A DNA stretch of 64,000 bases from Sorex araneus (GCF_027595985.1 NC_073305.1:83175126-83239125), one strand, 5' to 3'. Counted from the stretch's first letter, positions 1 to 11,018 are shown. Made by a program: numbers and translations. The notes: generated from the letters alone by a model not told the origin.

Positions 1-88
1 AGGCTCTCTGAGAGGGGCAGAGGAATCAAACACAGGTCGGCTACGTGAAAGACAAATGCCCTACCTCTGTGCTATCACTCGAGCCCGC
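1..88 (-). mobile_element. SINE type II (tRNA-derived), cut by window start
   Basis: The reverse complement has the tRNA-like head with a degenerate B box (GGTTTGATTCC-like) followed by the type II body (CCCCTCTCAGAGAGCCT). The rest of the body lies outside the window. The head end is at position 88. Confidence 0.8.
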
Positions 89-285
89 AAATATATTAAA
101 TTAAGTTATACTAAACCTAGTATGCCAATACAAATATGTGGGTTATTAGATATTTGATCTTTTTCCTAATTTACATATGAGCGACTATCTAAAAATGAAA
201 GTAAAATCTAACAGTTATGGTGATTTATAATAAGCATAAAATTATGTATGTTTTCTTGACATACCTCTCTCTAATATGTGTATTT
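89..285. other. Unannotated AT-rich spacer
   Basis: No open frame or repeat signature was recognised between the SINE head and the poly(T) that marks the 3' end of the following minus-strand L1. Confidence 0.5.
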
Positions 286-751
286 CTTTTTTTTAATTCT
301 TTTATTGATTCACTATGTGGAAAGTTACAAAGCTTTCAGGTTTAAGTCTCAGTTATACAATGCTCAAACACCCATCCCTTCGCCAGCGCACATATTCCAC
401 CACCAAGAATCACGATATACCTCCCCGCTTCCCCCACCTCCCCAGCCCCTCACCCCGCATGTGTAACTGGTAATTTTCACTTTACTTTCACTTTACTTTG
501 ATTACATTCAATATTTCAACAAAAAATTCAGTATTATTGATTTGGAGTTTCTCCCCCCTAAAGTCGATCTGCTGAAAAGAAAGAATTTGGTAATTTGTTT
601 TCCATTGCTGAGAATGAAGAAATATGAGGTCAGGAGGCCGCACTAGCAGCAGCATAGTTTTGGATTTCTATATTTTAGTATTTCAGTAACTAAGTTCAGA
701 GAAATATCTGCCAGGAATCGCAACATTGTAAGCTTGAAACTCTCAGCGACT

Positions 752-3700
752 TTATATTCCACTTATGAGTGCAATCTTTCTATATCTGTCTCTTTCTTTC
801 TGACTCATTTCACTCAGCATGATACTTTCCATGTTGATCCACTTATATGCAAATTTCATGACTTCATGTTTTCTGACGGCTACATAGTATTCCATTGTGT
901 AAATATACCAGAGTTTCTTTAGCCAATCATCTGTTTTCGGGCATTCTGTTTTTTTCCAGATTCTGGCTATTGTAAACAGAGCGGCAATGAACATGGAAAT
1001 GCGGATGTCATCTCTACTATACCTTTTTGCCTCTCCAGGATATATTCCCAGGAGTGGTATTGCTGGGTCAAATGGGAGCTCAATTTCTAACTTTTTGAGA
1101 ATCGTCCATATTGTTTTCCAAAAGGGCTGAACCAGTCGGCATTCCCACCAGCAGTGAAGGAGAGTCCCTTTCTCCCCACATCCACACCAACACCGGTTGC
1201 TTTTGTTTTTTGGGATGTGGGCCAGTCTCTGTGGTGTGAGATGCTATCTCATTGTTGTTTTTATCTGCATCTCCCTGATGATTAGTGATTTCGAACATTT
1301 TCTCATGTGCCTCTCAGCCATTCGGATTTCTTCTTTGGAAAAGTTTCTGTTCATTTCATCACCCCATTTTTTGATTGGATTGGCAGTTTTTTTCTTGTGG
1401 AGTTCAACGAGTGTATTGTATATCCTTGTTATCAACCCTTTATCAGATGGGTACTGCATAAATATCCTTTCCCATTCTGTAGATTGTCCTTGTATTTTGG
1501 TCACTGTTTCTTTTGAGTTGCAGAAGCTTCTTAGTTTGAGATAGGCCCATTTATTTATCTCTGTTTTCACTTGCTTGGCCAGTGGCGTGTCAGCTTTGAA
1601 GATACCTTTGGCTTCAATGTCATGGAGGGTTTGCCGACCTTATCTTCAATGTACCTTAGGGATTCTGGTCTGATGTTAAGGTCTTTAATCCATTTTGATC
1701 TGATTTTTGTACGTGGTGATAGATCGAGGTCTAAGCCCATTTTTTGCATGTAGCCTTCCAGTTTTGCCAGCATAATTTGTTAAACATGCTTTCCTTGCTC
1801 CACTTCACATTTCTTGGTCCCTTACAAAGATTAGATGATCATATATTTGAGGGTGTCTGTCAGAGTATTCAACCCTATTCCATTGGTCTGCAGCTCTGCC
1901 TTTGTTCCAGTGCCATGCTGTTTTATGCTTTTTTTGGGGGGGTCACACCCAGCGATGCTCAGGGGTTACTCCTGGCTTTGTACTCAGGAATTACTCCTGG
2001 CAGTGCTTGGGGGACCATATGGGATGCTGGGGATCAAACCCGGGTCGGCCGCATGCAAGGCAAACACCCTACCCACTGTGCTATCGCTCCAGCCCCTACC
2101 ATGCTGTTTTAAAGACTACCGCTTTATAGTAGAGTTGGAAGTTGGGGAGGTTGATTCCTCCCATTTTCTTTTTCTCAAGGATTGCTTTAGCTATTCATGG
2201 GGGCTTATTGTTCCATATGAATATCAGGAGTGCTTGCTCCATTTCTTTGAAGAATGTCAAGGGTATCCCTATAGGGATCACATTGAATTTGTGCAATGCT
2301 TTGGGGAGAATTGCCAATTTGACAATATTAATTATTCCAATCCATGAGCAGGGGATGTCTTTCCATTTCCTCGTGTCTGTCCTCTTTTATTTCCTGAAGT
2401 AGTGTTTTATAGTTTTCATTATACAAGTCCTTTACCTCCTTTGTTAAGCTGATTCCAAGGTACTTGACTTTTTGAGGCGCAATTATGAACGGGATTGCTT
2501 TTCTCAGGTCACTTTCTTCTCTCTCATTATTTGCATATAGGAAAGCCATGGACTTTTGGGTATTGATTCTATAGCCTGCAACTTTACTATACGAGTCTAT
2601 TGTTTCTAGGAGTTTCTTGGTAGAGGTTTTAGGGTTCTCTAGATATAGTATCATATCATCTGCGAATAGTGAGAGCTTGATTTCTTCCTTTCCTACCTGA
2701 CTGCCCTTAATATCTTTTTCTTGCCTAATTGCTATTGCAAGCACTTCCAGTACTATATTGAACAGAAGTGGACAGAGTGGGCATCCTTGTCTCGTCCCTG
2801 TTCTCAGAGGGAAGGGTCTTAGTATTTCCCCATTGAGGACAATGCTTGCCATAGGCTTGTGATAAATGGCTTTGACTATATTGAGGAAGGTCCCTTCTAT
2901 ACCCATTTTCGCGAGTGTTTTCATCATAAACGGATGCTGGATCTTGTCAAATGCTTTCTCTGCATCTATTGATATGATTATATGATTTTTATCTTTTTTG
3001 TTGATATGATGGATTATGTTGATTGATTTCCAGATGTTAAACCATTCTTGCATCCCCGGGATGAATCCCACTTGGTCATGGTGTATGATCTTTTTGATGA
3101 GTTGTTGAATTCTATTTGCTAATATTTTGTTGAGGATCTTCGCATCTGTGTTCATCAGGGATATTGGCCGGTAGTTTTCTTTTTTTGTGGTGTCTTTGTT
3201 TGCTTTTGGTAGTATGGAGTTATGAGCCTCATAGAAATTGTTTGGGAGGGTTTCTGTCACTTCAATTTCCTGGAAAAGGTTGAGAAGGACTGGCAAAAGG
3301 TCCTCTTTAAATGTTTGGAAGAACTCGCTAGTGAATCCGTCCGGACCTGGGCTTTTGTTTTTGGGAAGACTTTTGATTACCATTTCAATTTCCTTGATGT
3401 TAATTGGACAATTCAGGTACTCCAGGTCTTCGTTCTTCAGCCTTCGGAGATTATAGGAGTTGAGGAATTTATCCATTTCTTCTAGGTTCTCTTGTTTCGT
3501 GGCATAGAGATTTTCAAACTAGTCTCTGATGATCTTTTGAATTTCATTGGTTTCTGTTGTGATGTCCCCCTTTTCATTTCTGATTCGGCTTATAAGGGTT
3601 CTCTCTCTCTCTTTCTTTGTGAGTCTTGCTAGTGGTTTATCAATCTTGTTTATTTTCTCGAAGAACTAGCTCTTGGTTTCATTGATCTTTCGGATTGTCT

Positions 3701-4752
3701 TTTGGATTTCCATGTCATTAATTTCTGCTCTAAGTTTTATTATCTCTTTCCTTCTGCCTGGTTTGGGCTCCTGTTGTTGGTCCTTTTCTAAGGTCTTAAG
3801 CTGTGAAGTCAAGTTATTTATGTGGGCCCTTTCTTCCTTCCTGACATATGCTTGCAGAGCTATAAATTTTCCCCTTAAAACGGCTTTAGCTGCGTCCCAC
3901 AGGTTCTGGTAGCTCGTGTCTTCATTCTCATTTGTTTCTAGGTACCTTTTGATTTCTTCCTTGATTTCCTTCCTGACCCACTCATTGTTCAATATCGAGC
4001 TATTTAATTTCCAGGTGTTTGATTTGGTTTTCTGCATCTGTCCATGATTAAGTTTTATCTTCAGTGCATCATGGTCTGACAAGATAGCTGGTACAATGTC
4101 TATCTTGTTGATTCTGTTGAGGTATGCTGTGTGGCCCACGCATGGTCTATTCTGGAAAATGTTCCATGTGCACTGGAAAAGAATGTGTATTCCTTTTTGG
4201 GGGGATATAAAGCCCTGTATAGATCAATTAGCCCTCTCTCTTCTATTTCTTCCTTCAAAGCCAGTATTTCCTTGGTGAGTTTTAATCTTCTTGATCTGTC
4301 CAGAGGAGACAGTGCGGTGTTGAAGTCTCCAACTACTATTGTGTTGCTCGAGATGTCCTTCTTAAGGTCTCTTAGCAGCTGTTGTAGGTATTTAGCTGGT
4401 CCCTCATTGGTGTGTAGACATTTAGGAGTGTGATTTCTTCCTGATGTACACATCCTGTGATTAATAAAAAGTGGCCTTCACTATCCCTTCTAATCTTTTT
4501 CAACCTGAAGTCTATGTTGTCCGATAATAGTAAAGCCACCCCAGCTTTCTTGAGGGAGTTGTTTGCTTGCAGGATTGTTTTCCATCCTTTGACTTTGAGT
4601 CTGTGTTTGTTCTGGCTATTCAGATGTGTTTTTTGCAGGCAGGAGAATGTTGGGTTCAGTCTCTGAATCCATTTTGCCAGTCTGTGTCTCTTAATTGGTG
4701 AATTCAGACCATTGACATTAAGGGAGATTATTGTTATGGGATTTTGTGCCAT
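752..4752 (-). pseudogene. L1 ORF2 (endonuclease / reverse transcriptase), broken
   Basis: ORF2 encodes the L1 apurinic-like endonuclease and reverse transcriptase that carry out target-primed reverse transcription. The endonuclease begins at 4752 (MAQNPITIISLNVNGLNSP). It has SCLQKTH where the family normally has a catalytic Glu in QETH, so a key metal-binding residue is lost. The reverse-transcriptase domain is an open stretch at 3476-2328 and includes NYRPISL, the AFDK block and the catalytic FADD box ([11 protein letters not shown]). The C-terminal Cys-rich end (1570-752) finishes [14 protein letters not shown]. At least four frame changes or stops separate these blocks (around 4372-4453, 4100-4139, 3476-3666 and 1567-1570), and a SINE lies near 1926-2097. 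It is a dead copy. Confidence 0.9.
1926..2097 (-). mobile_element. SINE type I inserted in L1 ORF2
   Basis: This is a full-length antisense type I SINE, with its head at 2097 and its A-rich tail (as T7) near 1929. It is flanked by a perfect 13-bp target-site duplication, CCATGCTGTTTTA, at 1913-1925 and 2099-2111. It therefore inserted after the host L1. Confidence 0.93.
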
Positions 4753-4795
4753 CTTTGTGCAAGGGTTTGTTGTACTTGTAGGGGTTGTTCTTGTC

Positions 4796-5724
4796 TTATA
4801 ATAGCCCCTTTAGTGCCTCTTTTAGGTTTGGTTTTGAGTCTATGAATTTCCTGAGCTGTTGTTTATCCCCAAAGTAGTGTATGATTCCTTCTAGTTTGAA
4901 TGAGAGTTTAGCCGGATAAAGTATTATTGGTGAAGCATTGATTTCATTGAGTTTTTTCACTATATCCCACCATTGCCTTCGAGCTTGGAGGGTTTCCTCT
5001 GATAGATCTGCTGTGAGTCTAAGGGGTGCTCCTTTGTATGCAATTTCCTTCTTGGACCTTGCTGCTTGCAGTATTATGTCTCTCTGGATGATGTCCATCA
5101 TTGTATCTATGATATGTCTTGGGGTTTTTCTGTTAGGATCTCTTTTAGCTGGCACCCTTCGGGTGCCTTGAATCTAGATGCCCGCATTGTCCAGCTGTGG
5201 GAAGTTTTCCGCAATGATTTGTTTGACTGTGTCTTTTTCGTTGGGGTTGGTTCCCTGTGGTTCTGGTAGTCGAATGATTCTAATGGTGTTCCTCTTGAAA
5301 TCATCCTCTAGGACTCTGATTCTGGCTAGAGCTGTTTTGTGGTTTCTTGCCATGGTTTGTTGTTGCCTGTAGGCCTCTTGCAGCTCATCTTCATCCATAC
5401 TGATTCTGTCTTCGGCTGCAGTCATCCTATTGTTGAGGGCAGCCAGAGAGTTTTTGATTTCATGTACTGAATCCTTCATTTCTTTTTGAAGTTTTTTTAG
5501 TTCTGCTCTGATTTCTTCCCGTATTTTGTCGGCTGTCTGTTGTATTGTTTCTGCCAGATCTTCCTTGAAGTTGTCCATCTTTGCATTGAGTTCATTTAAC
5601 ATGTTGAGGATTTCAACTCTGAATTCTTTATCAGAGAGGTCAAGTTTGTAGGAAATGCCCATTGAGGTTTCCGAACTCCTTTGATCGTCCTCTGCTTGCA
5701 ATGGGGATTTCGCTGTTTCTTCAT
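4796..5724 (-). pseudogene. L1 ORF1 (RNA-binding chaperone), broken
   Basis: ORF1 protein coats L1 RNA as a trimeric coiled-coil chaperone. A start ATG at 5724 (MKKQRNP) is out of frame with the main body, which is open from 5701 to 5174. That body shows an Asp/Glu/Lys-rich coiled coil (ILNMLNELNAKMDNFKEDL..ADKIREEIRAELKKLQKEMKDSV) followed by an RRM-like block (NTIRIIRLPEPQG). The end is in two further frames: 5304-5107, then 5155-4796 (the C-terminal domain with MPAKRDPNRKTPRHII and APLRLTADLSEETLQARRQW). The intact length would be about 300 residues, near the family norm. At least two frameshifts make it non-functional. Confidence 0.85.
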
Positions 5725-6128
5725 GTTGTTGTGGTGGTATGAAAGAGGGCCCTTGAAGATGAGTGTCCCTGTTTCCTTTTGTTGTGAAAAAGGATTGTGG
5801 ATAGGCTCAGTTAATAGTGGTTGCCTTTTTATTTGCCAGTTGTAGAACCTGGTCTCCTACTGAGATGTTTCCTTCAATTCTTGTGTGAAGTCTTGTGTTT
5901 TATTGTCCTACTGCTTGCGAATAGCTAGGATGTTAGTCTTGGATAGGATGTTGAGGAAATTATCTGCCGCCGCGTGAGCTTTGGCTGGCTGGTAATGTTG
6001 CCACGCCCACTTTTCTTAGGCCACGCCCCTTTCCCACAACCTGACAGCGGTCAATGGGCTGGGGGTGGCATGCCGGCCACTCGGCCGGCAGCCCGGAGGG
6101 GAGGGAAGCCTGGGATGCTCCACTTCTG
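5725..6128 (-). promoter_or_regulatory. L1 5' UTR / internal promoter region
   Basis: This is the GC- and CpG-richer stretch upstream of ORF1, with two CCACGCCC boxes near 6001-6030 and the palindromic GCCGGCCACTCGGCCGGC near 6072. L1 5' UTRs carry an internal pol II promoter; activity here is inferred from position only. The outer limit is placed where GC content drops (about 6120-6130). Confidence 0.6.
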
Positions 6129-6626
6129 GGTATTATAACCTATAAGGATCTACTAGTTTGATTACCAGAAAGTGCTCAAGATTGTTTCTGACCCTGAGAT
6201 TTAATTACCAAGCTATTGGAGGAAATCTACATGATGAATATAATATGATGCTCACTTCTCTCTGTCACAGCTGTGTGACACTGTCAATGTAATTAAGTTA
6301 GACTTTTTTTTATTTATAAAATCTTCATAACTCTGACAAGCTTCAAAATGAGTTTTGACTTATTACTGGCCCCAGAAATTTACCTGATAATAGATAGCCA
6401 AGGAACAAGTCTGTCAGACCTAAAATGTTGCTTCTCACAGTGAGTATAATATATTCGTAAAAAGGATTAAAATCAGATAACATGCAAAAATTCATAGAAT
6501 TCTTTCAAATTTATGACTATTTTTTGGTGAGGATAATTCATTCTACAGATGTAATCTGATGACTATTTGAAAATTACTCCTTTTTTCTTGTATTTTGGAT
6601 AACTAAGAAAGAAATTTAGTCATCCA
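6129..6626. other. Unannotated AT-rich stretch
   Basis: No coding signal or repeat was recognised between the 5' end of the L1 and the next L1 fragment. Confidence 0.4.
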
Positions 6627-7150
6627 AATTTCTTAGTTTAATGTAGTAGCACTTATTTTTGTTTCTACTTGCTTGGTCAATGGTATTTTATCTTTCAAGA
6701 TACCTTTAGCTTCAGTGTTGTGGAGAGTTCTGCCTATGTTTTGCTCCATGAACCTTAGTGATTCAGGTCTGGTATTGAGGGTTTTGTGTTTTGATTTTTG
6801 GGGTCACATCCAGCGATGCTCAGGGCTTATTCTGGGACTGCACTCAGGAGTTACTTCTGGTGGTGCTTGGGGGAACATATGGGATGCTGGGGATTAAACC
6901 TGGGTTGACCATGTGCAAGGCAAATGCCCTACTTGCTGTACTATCTCTCCAGCCATTGATATTGAGATCTTTAATCCATTTTGAGCTGATTTTTGTGTTT
7001 GGTGTTAGAAAGATGTCTGAGTTGTTTTTTTTTTTTTTTGGTTGTAGTTGCCCAATTTCCCCAGCATCACTTGTTGAAGGGCTTTCCTTGATCTGCTTCA
7101 TATTACTTGCCCCTTTATCAAAGATTAAGTGATCATATATTTGACAATCT
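6627..7150 (-). mobile_element. L1 ORF2 fragment
   Basis: The sequence parallels 1530-1850 of the larger L1 (…TTACTTGGTCAATGG, GATTCAGGTCTGGTATTGAGG, TTTAATCCATTTTGA, AAGATTAAGTGATCATATAT). It is more diverged and is interrupted by a SINE at 6781-6956. It covers only the region between the reverse transcriptase and the C-terminus. Confidence 0.8.
6781..6956 (-). mobile_element. SINE type I inserted in L1 fragment
   Basis: Antisense type I SINE with its head at 6956. The flanks GGTATTGAGG (6771-6780) and GATATTGAGA (6958-6967) look like a degraded 10-bp target duplication. Confidence 0.85.
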
Positions 7151-7156
7151 GTGACA

Positions 7157-7335
7157 GGATAGCTCTGTAGCACTGTTGTGCCATTGTTCATCAGTTTGCT
7201 CAAGCAGGCACCAGTAATGTCTCCATTGTGAGACTTGTTGTTACTATTTTTGGCATATTGAATATGCCACGGGTAGCTTGCCAGGCTCTGCCGCGTGGGC
7301 AGGATACTCTCAGTAGCTTGCCGGGCTCAGAGAAC
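7157..7335 (-). mobile_element. SINE type II, 3' portion
   Basis: The reverse complement carries the type II body, from CCCGGCAAGCTACTGAGAG through the AACAGTAACAACAAGTCTC-like block to the terminal TACAG. The tRNA head is missing because the element runs directly into oppositely oriented type II sequence at 7336. Confidence 0.8.
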
Positions 7336-7690
7336 ATGACAAGCTACCAAGAGCCTATAGCCCAATTGGGAGAGCTTGGCAAGATCCCTGAGACGTATTC
7401 ATATCCAAAATATAGTAACAGATATGTACATACCTCTCGGAGAGCCCAGCAAGCTACTGAGAGTATCCCGCCTGCACGGCAGAGCCTGGTAAGCTACCCA
7501 TGGTGTATTTGGTATGCCAAAAACAGTATTGATAGGTCTCATTCATCTGACCCTGGAAGCACCTCCAATCGTTGGGGAAGACGAGCAAGGAGAAACTGCT
7601 AAACTCTCAGGACTGAGTGTAATAGAGATGTTACATGTGCCCGCTCAAGTAAATAGATGAACAATGAGATGACAGTAATACAGTGATTTG
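7336..7690 (+). mobile_element. SINE type II, two tandem degenerate pieces, long variant
   Basis: A degenerate fragment (7336-7430) is followed by a second body (about 7431-7690) with CTCTCGGAGAGCCCAGCAAG and GCCAAAAACAGTATTGATAG. The second body has about 50-75 extra bases (7543-7610, TGACCCTGGAAGCACC…CAGGACTGAG) not found in most type II copies; related extra sequence recurs at 63.4 kb and, shortened, at 61.4 kb. Confidence 0.75.
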
Positions 7691-7721
7691 GATAACTGTC
7701 CTGTAACAGTAGAAATAGTGG

Positions 7722-7848
7722 AGGACTGAAGAGGTAGTGCAGGGGCTAATGTACTTGCCTTGTCTGCTACTGACCCAATCCCCAGCACTGCATTTGAGCC
7801 TAAGCGCAGTCAGGAGTGCCCTATAATCTCCCCCAAATAGTGAAATAA
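7722..7848 (+). mobile_element. Old tRNA-derived SINE
   Basis: A degraded head (GAAGAGGTAGTGCAGGGG … CCCAATCCCCAGCACTGCAT) and type I-like body (GTCAGGAGTGCCC) are visible. It is clearly more diverged than the type I copies with intact target duplications. Confidence 0.6.
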
Positions 7849-7911
7849 ATTACACATGCATATATTTATCACATATTAATTATCATCTTAAACACAGCCA
7901 GTATGATGTAG

Positions 7912-7946
7912 ATAATCTGTAAGAGACATCGACTCTTACAGATTAT
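7912..7946. repeat. Perfect 14-bp inverted repeat (hairpin)
   Basis: The arms ATAATCTGTAAGAG (7912-7925) and CTCTTACAGATTAT (7933-7946) are exact reverse complements around the 7-nt loop ACATCGA. No run of T follows and no gene adjoins it. Confidence 0.9.
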
Positions 7947-8099
7947 AATCCTTGAAGTGGTAATGTATGTACTTCAATTTTTCATTTTTTCACATGTAGT
8001 TTGTATTGGTAATAAAATATTAGACAAACCGTACTATTTAATTACAGTACTGTCCAAATTGCCTTTAAAATTTCCCTAGGGGACCTTCTGCTCCTAAAG

Positions 8100-8905
8100 A
8101 TTCTAGAGGTCTTCTAACCAATTTTGGCACCCAAAGCGGCTCCTTACAGCAATGCACTGGGACTGTGAGCTGGGCTATGCAATTTCTGGCAGAATTTTCT
8201 CTGGACTTTATACAGAATTCCAAAACCACCGCGGCCGCATGACTTAACATCTCTTAATTGTCAGCAATGTGAAACGGTTCCTTTTTAGCAGGTCTGACTT
8301 TGGGAGCAAACTCCAAACAATAACAGTGAGTTTTTTGATGAAATATTGAAGGTAATCAAAGTAGCAGCTATTTCTCTAGACTGTGAACTAAGCCATAGCC
8401 CCGCACAAGCTGAGAAGAGAAAATATCCCTCTTTCCCGATTGTTTCCCATTTTCGGAGAGAAATGTGGCATGGCATCCACCACATTATGAGGTGCAGGAA
8501 GGGGGATGAGGAAAAAAAAGGGAAAAGGAAAAAAACAGAGTTATGTACTTAAAGCAGTGGGACTACATATCTATTCATTCTAAGCAATAGAAAACTAATT
8601 ATCAAATGCTTCCTTGGTAGTAGGGCTGTCTTTCTTGGGGGGAAACTCCAACAATAATAGTGAGTTTTGTGTTGAAATATGGAACGTAATCAAGGTAAAG
8701 AAAAAATGAAGTGAAATTCATCAGTTATACAGTTGGAGGTGGGGGCGGGGGCGGGAGGTATACTGGGGTTTTTGGTGATGGAATATGAGCCCTGGTGAAG
8801 AAATGGATGTTTGAATATTGTATAACTGAGACGTAAGCCTGAAAACTTTGTAACTTTCCACATGGTGATTCAATAACATAAAAAAAAAAATTAAAAAATT
8901 TCCCT
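8100..8905 (+). mobile_element. Diverged L1 3' UTR and tail
   Basis: The sequence aligns by eye with the 3' UTR of the 8967-9960 copy: GGCAGAATTTTCTCTGGACTT, CAGCAATG, ACTTTGGGAGCAAACTCCAAACAATAA and the terminal AACTTTGTAACTTTCCACATGG with A-rich tail. The block with AAACTCC..CAATAATAGTGAG occurs twice (about 8297 and 8643), so it may be two overlapping tails or an internal duplication of about 340 bp. No ORF2 sequence precedes it. Confidence 0.7.
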
Positions 8906-8966
8906 AGATTGCTATCTGTCACCAGCTATTGTTAACAAATTTTTAACTCTTAAAAATTAGCATGAG

Positions 8967-10087
8967 AGATATCATCTCACACCACAGAGACTGGCCCACA
9001 TCCCAAAAAACAAAAGCAACCGGTGTTGGTGTGGATGTGGGGAGAAAGGGACTCTCCTTCACTGCTGGTGGGAATGCCGACTGGTTCAGCCCTTTTGGAA
9101 AACAATATGGACGATTCTCAAAAAGTTAGAAATTGAGCTCCCATTTGACCCAGCAATACCACTCCTGGGAATATATCCTGGAGAGGCAAAAAGGTATAGT
9201 AGAGATGACATCCGCATTTCCATGTTCATTGCCGCTCTGTTTACAATAGCCAGAATCTGGAAAAAAACAGAATGCCCGAAAACAGATGATTGGCTAAAGA
9301 AACTCTGGTATATTTACACAATGGAATACTATGTAGCCGTCAGAAAACATGAAGTCATGAAATTTGCATATAAGTGGATCAACATGGAAAGTATCATGCT
9401 GAGTGAAATGAGTCAGAAAGAAAGAGACAGATATAGAAAGATTGCACTCATATGTGGAATATAAAGTCGCTGAGAGTTTCAAGCTTACAATGTTGCGATT
9501 CCTGGCAGATATTTCTCTGAACTTAGTTACTAAAATACTAAAATATAGAAATCCAAAACTATGCTGCTGCTAGTGCGGCCTCCTGACCTCATATTTCTTC
9601 ATTCTCAGCAATGGAAAACAAATTACCAAATTCTTTCTTTTCAGCAGATCGACTTTAGGGGGGAGAAACTCCAAACAATAATAGTGAGTTTTGTTGAAAT
9701 ATTGAACGCAATCAAAGTGAAAATAAAGTGAAATTTATTAGTTACACAGGCGGGGGGGCTAAGGGTGGGGGGGCTAGTGGCTTGGGGGGGTTAGGGGTGT
9801 GGGGGTCCGGGGTGGAGCTATACTGGGATTCTTGGTGGTGGAATATGTGCACTGGTGAAGGAATGGGTATTCGAGCATTGTATAACTGAGATTTAAACCT
9901 GAAAACTTTGTAACTTTCCACATGGTGACTCAATAAAAAAATTAAAGTAAAAAAAATAAAAAAAGTAAACCTGATAATCACCTTAAATATTTGAGTCTGT
10001 ATATACTATTCCAACAGTTTCAATAGTTGATTTATATATGTAACTGTAAAACTTAGTTAAAATAAAGACATTTGTAAAATGTAAAAC
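8967..10087 (+). mobile_element. 5'-truncated L1 with 3' transduction
   Basis: The element starts in the ORF2 C-terminal region and runs through the ORF2 end (the open frame 9222-9464 ends [18 protein letters not shown]), the 3' UTR and an A-rich tail near 9935-9965. A 14-bp target-site duplication AAAATTAGCATGAG lies at 8953-8966 and again at 10088-10101, about 125 bp beyond the A-rich tail. The inserted unit therefore appears to include extra non-L1 DNA. From about 8967 to 9660 the sequence is almost identical to the reverse complement of 575-1265. Confidence 0.85.
9966..10087 (+). other. Putative L1 3'-transduced segment
   Basis: This non-L1 sequence lies between the L1 A-rich tail and the right copy of the target-site duplication. 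It contains AATAAA near 10061, followed about 20 bases later by the junction, as expected if the source L1 transcript read through its own signal to a downstream one. The expected terminal poly(A) is now short or eroded (GTAAAAC), which weakens the case. Confidence 0.55.
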
Positions 10088-10101
10088 AAAATTAGCATGA
10101 G

Positions 10102-10850
10102 TCACAAAATTTTATTTCTATTTTTATCATTTTTATTATTACTATATAAATTTGCAATTATAGAAGCAAGGCATTATTATAAAGTAAGAAAGAGATAATG
10201 AATGGCAGTAAAAACCAAAGTTGGTATGTTCATAAAAATATTGTGATGACAAGGAAAGTCAAATAGGTATTTGCCAAGGTAGTTAGAGGTGGAAAAAAAG
10301 AAGAATAGGGAGGTAGGGAGGTTTTTGTAGGAAAAGGGTGTGTATAAAATCTAGTAAAATTTTGGAATATATTTTATGTGTTTATACAGTTGAAAATGTA
10401 GAACTCTGTACCCGTCAGTGTTTTCAGTGGAATTCTGTATCAGGCAGGGGTCAAAGGTTTTAGTTCATAGTTTATGCCATCAAGTCTATAGCCACTGACA
10501 AAGAAATGGACAAAATATCTTCAAGGCAATGTGTATGTGAAAACTTAAGAGACTCAACAATGACAGTTCTGGAAGCAGAAGAGTTTGAAAGTGGTGAACT
10601 AGTGGCTTAGAATAAAAATCTGAAAGATGGCAGTTGGAAGTGTCAAATATTGGAAATAAATTGAGAAAAACAGAGTGAAAAGTAATCTTGGACAATGAGA
10701 AAAAGAGTGGGATAGAATTAATAGTGCAGTGATTTGAATTACAAATGGAGAAGTAGAGAAATTAGAGATAGTCTCTCAAAACTATATTACAGAGAAAAGA
10801 AATAAAAGCTGGTAGCTAGAGCCTGAAGTAGGATTCTTTATTTCCCATTT
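10102..10850. other. Unannotated stretch
   Basis: AT-rich sequence with no convincing open frame, SINE or L1 signature. Confidence 0.4.
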
Positions 10851-10854
10851 TTCT

Positions 10855-11005
10855 TATTATATAGTTTTATGTATACGTATATAAATGGATATATATGGAT
10901 GTTTATATATACACAGATATACATTTGTACATATATGTACATATATATCATATATACCTACATGTGCATATCTCTCACTATATATGTGTACATATATACA
11001 ACCTG
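10855..11005. repeat. Degenerate (TA/ACATAT)n low-complexity repeat
   Basis: Imperfect alternating ATAT/ACATATATG units cover this stretch, and a type II SINE follows directly. The two short open frames over it are low-complexity artefacts. Confidence 0.75.
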
Positions 11006-11018
11006 TACATGGAGAAAA

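Larger units (their letters stand above)
286..6128 (-). mobile_element. Near full-length L1 retrotransposon, inactivated
   Basis: Read on the minus strand this element has a GC-rich 5' UTR (about 6128-5725), ORF1 (about 5724-4796), a 43-bp spacer, ORF2 (4752-752), a 3' UTR and an A-rich tail seen as poly(T) at 286-297. At about 5.8 kb it is the only nearly complete L1 in the window. It cannot be active: both frames carry frameshifts and stops, and a SINE interrupts ORF2 at 1926-2097. The 3' UTR is of the type that starts 'GTCGCTGAGAG', shared with the copy at 8967-9960 but not with the L1s at 33.9, 44 or 56 kb. I could not identify a target-site duplication, so the 5' limit is approximate. 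Confidence 0.9.

Noticed and set aside
2328..3476. Reverse-transcriptase frame as a virus or domesticated gene
   Set aside because: It is continuous with endonuclease and ORF1 blocks and an L1 3' UTR; it is an ordinary broken L1, and its endonuclease has lost a catalytic Glu.
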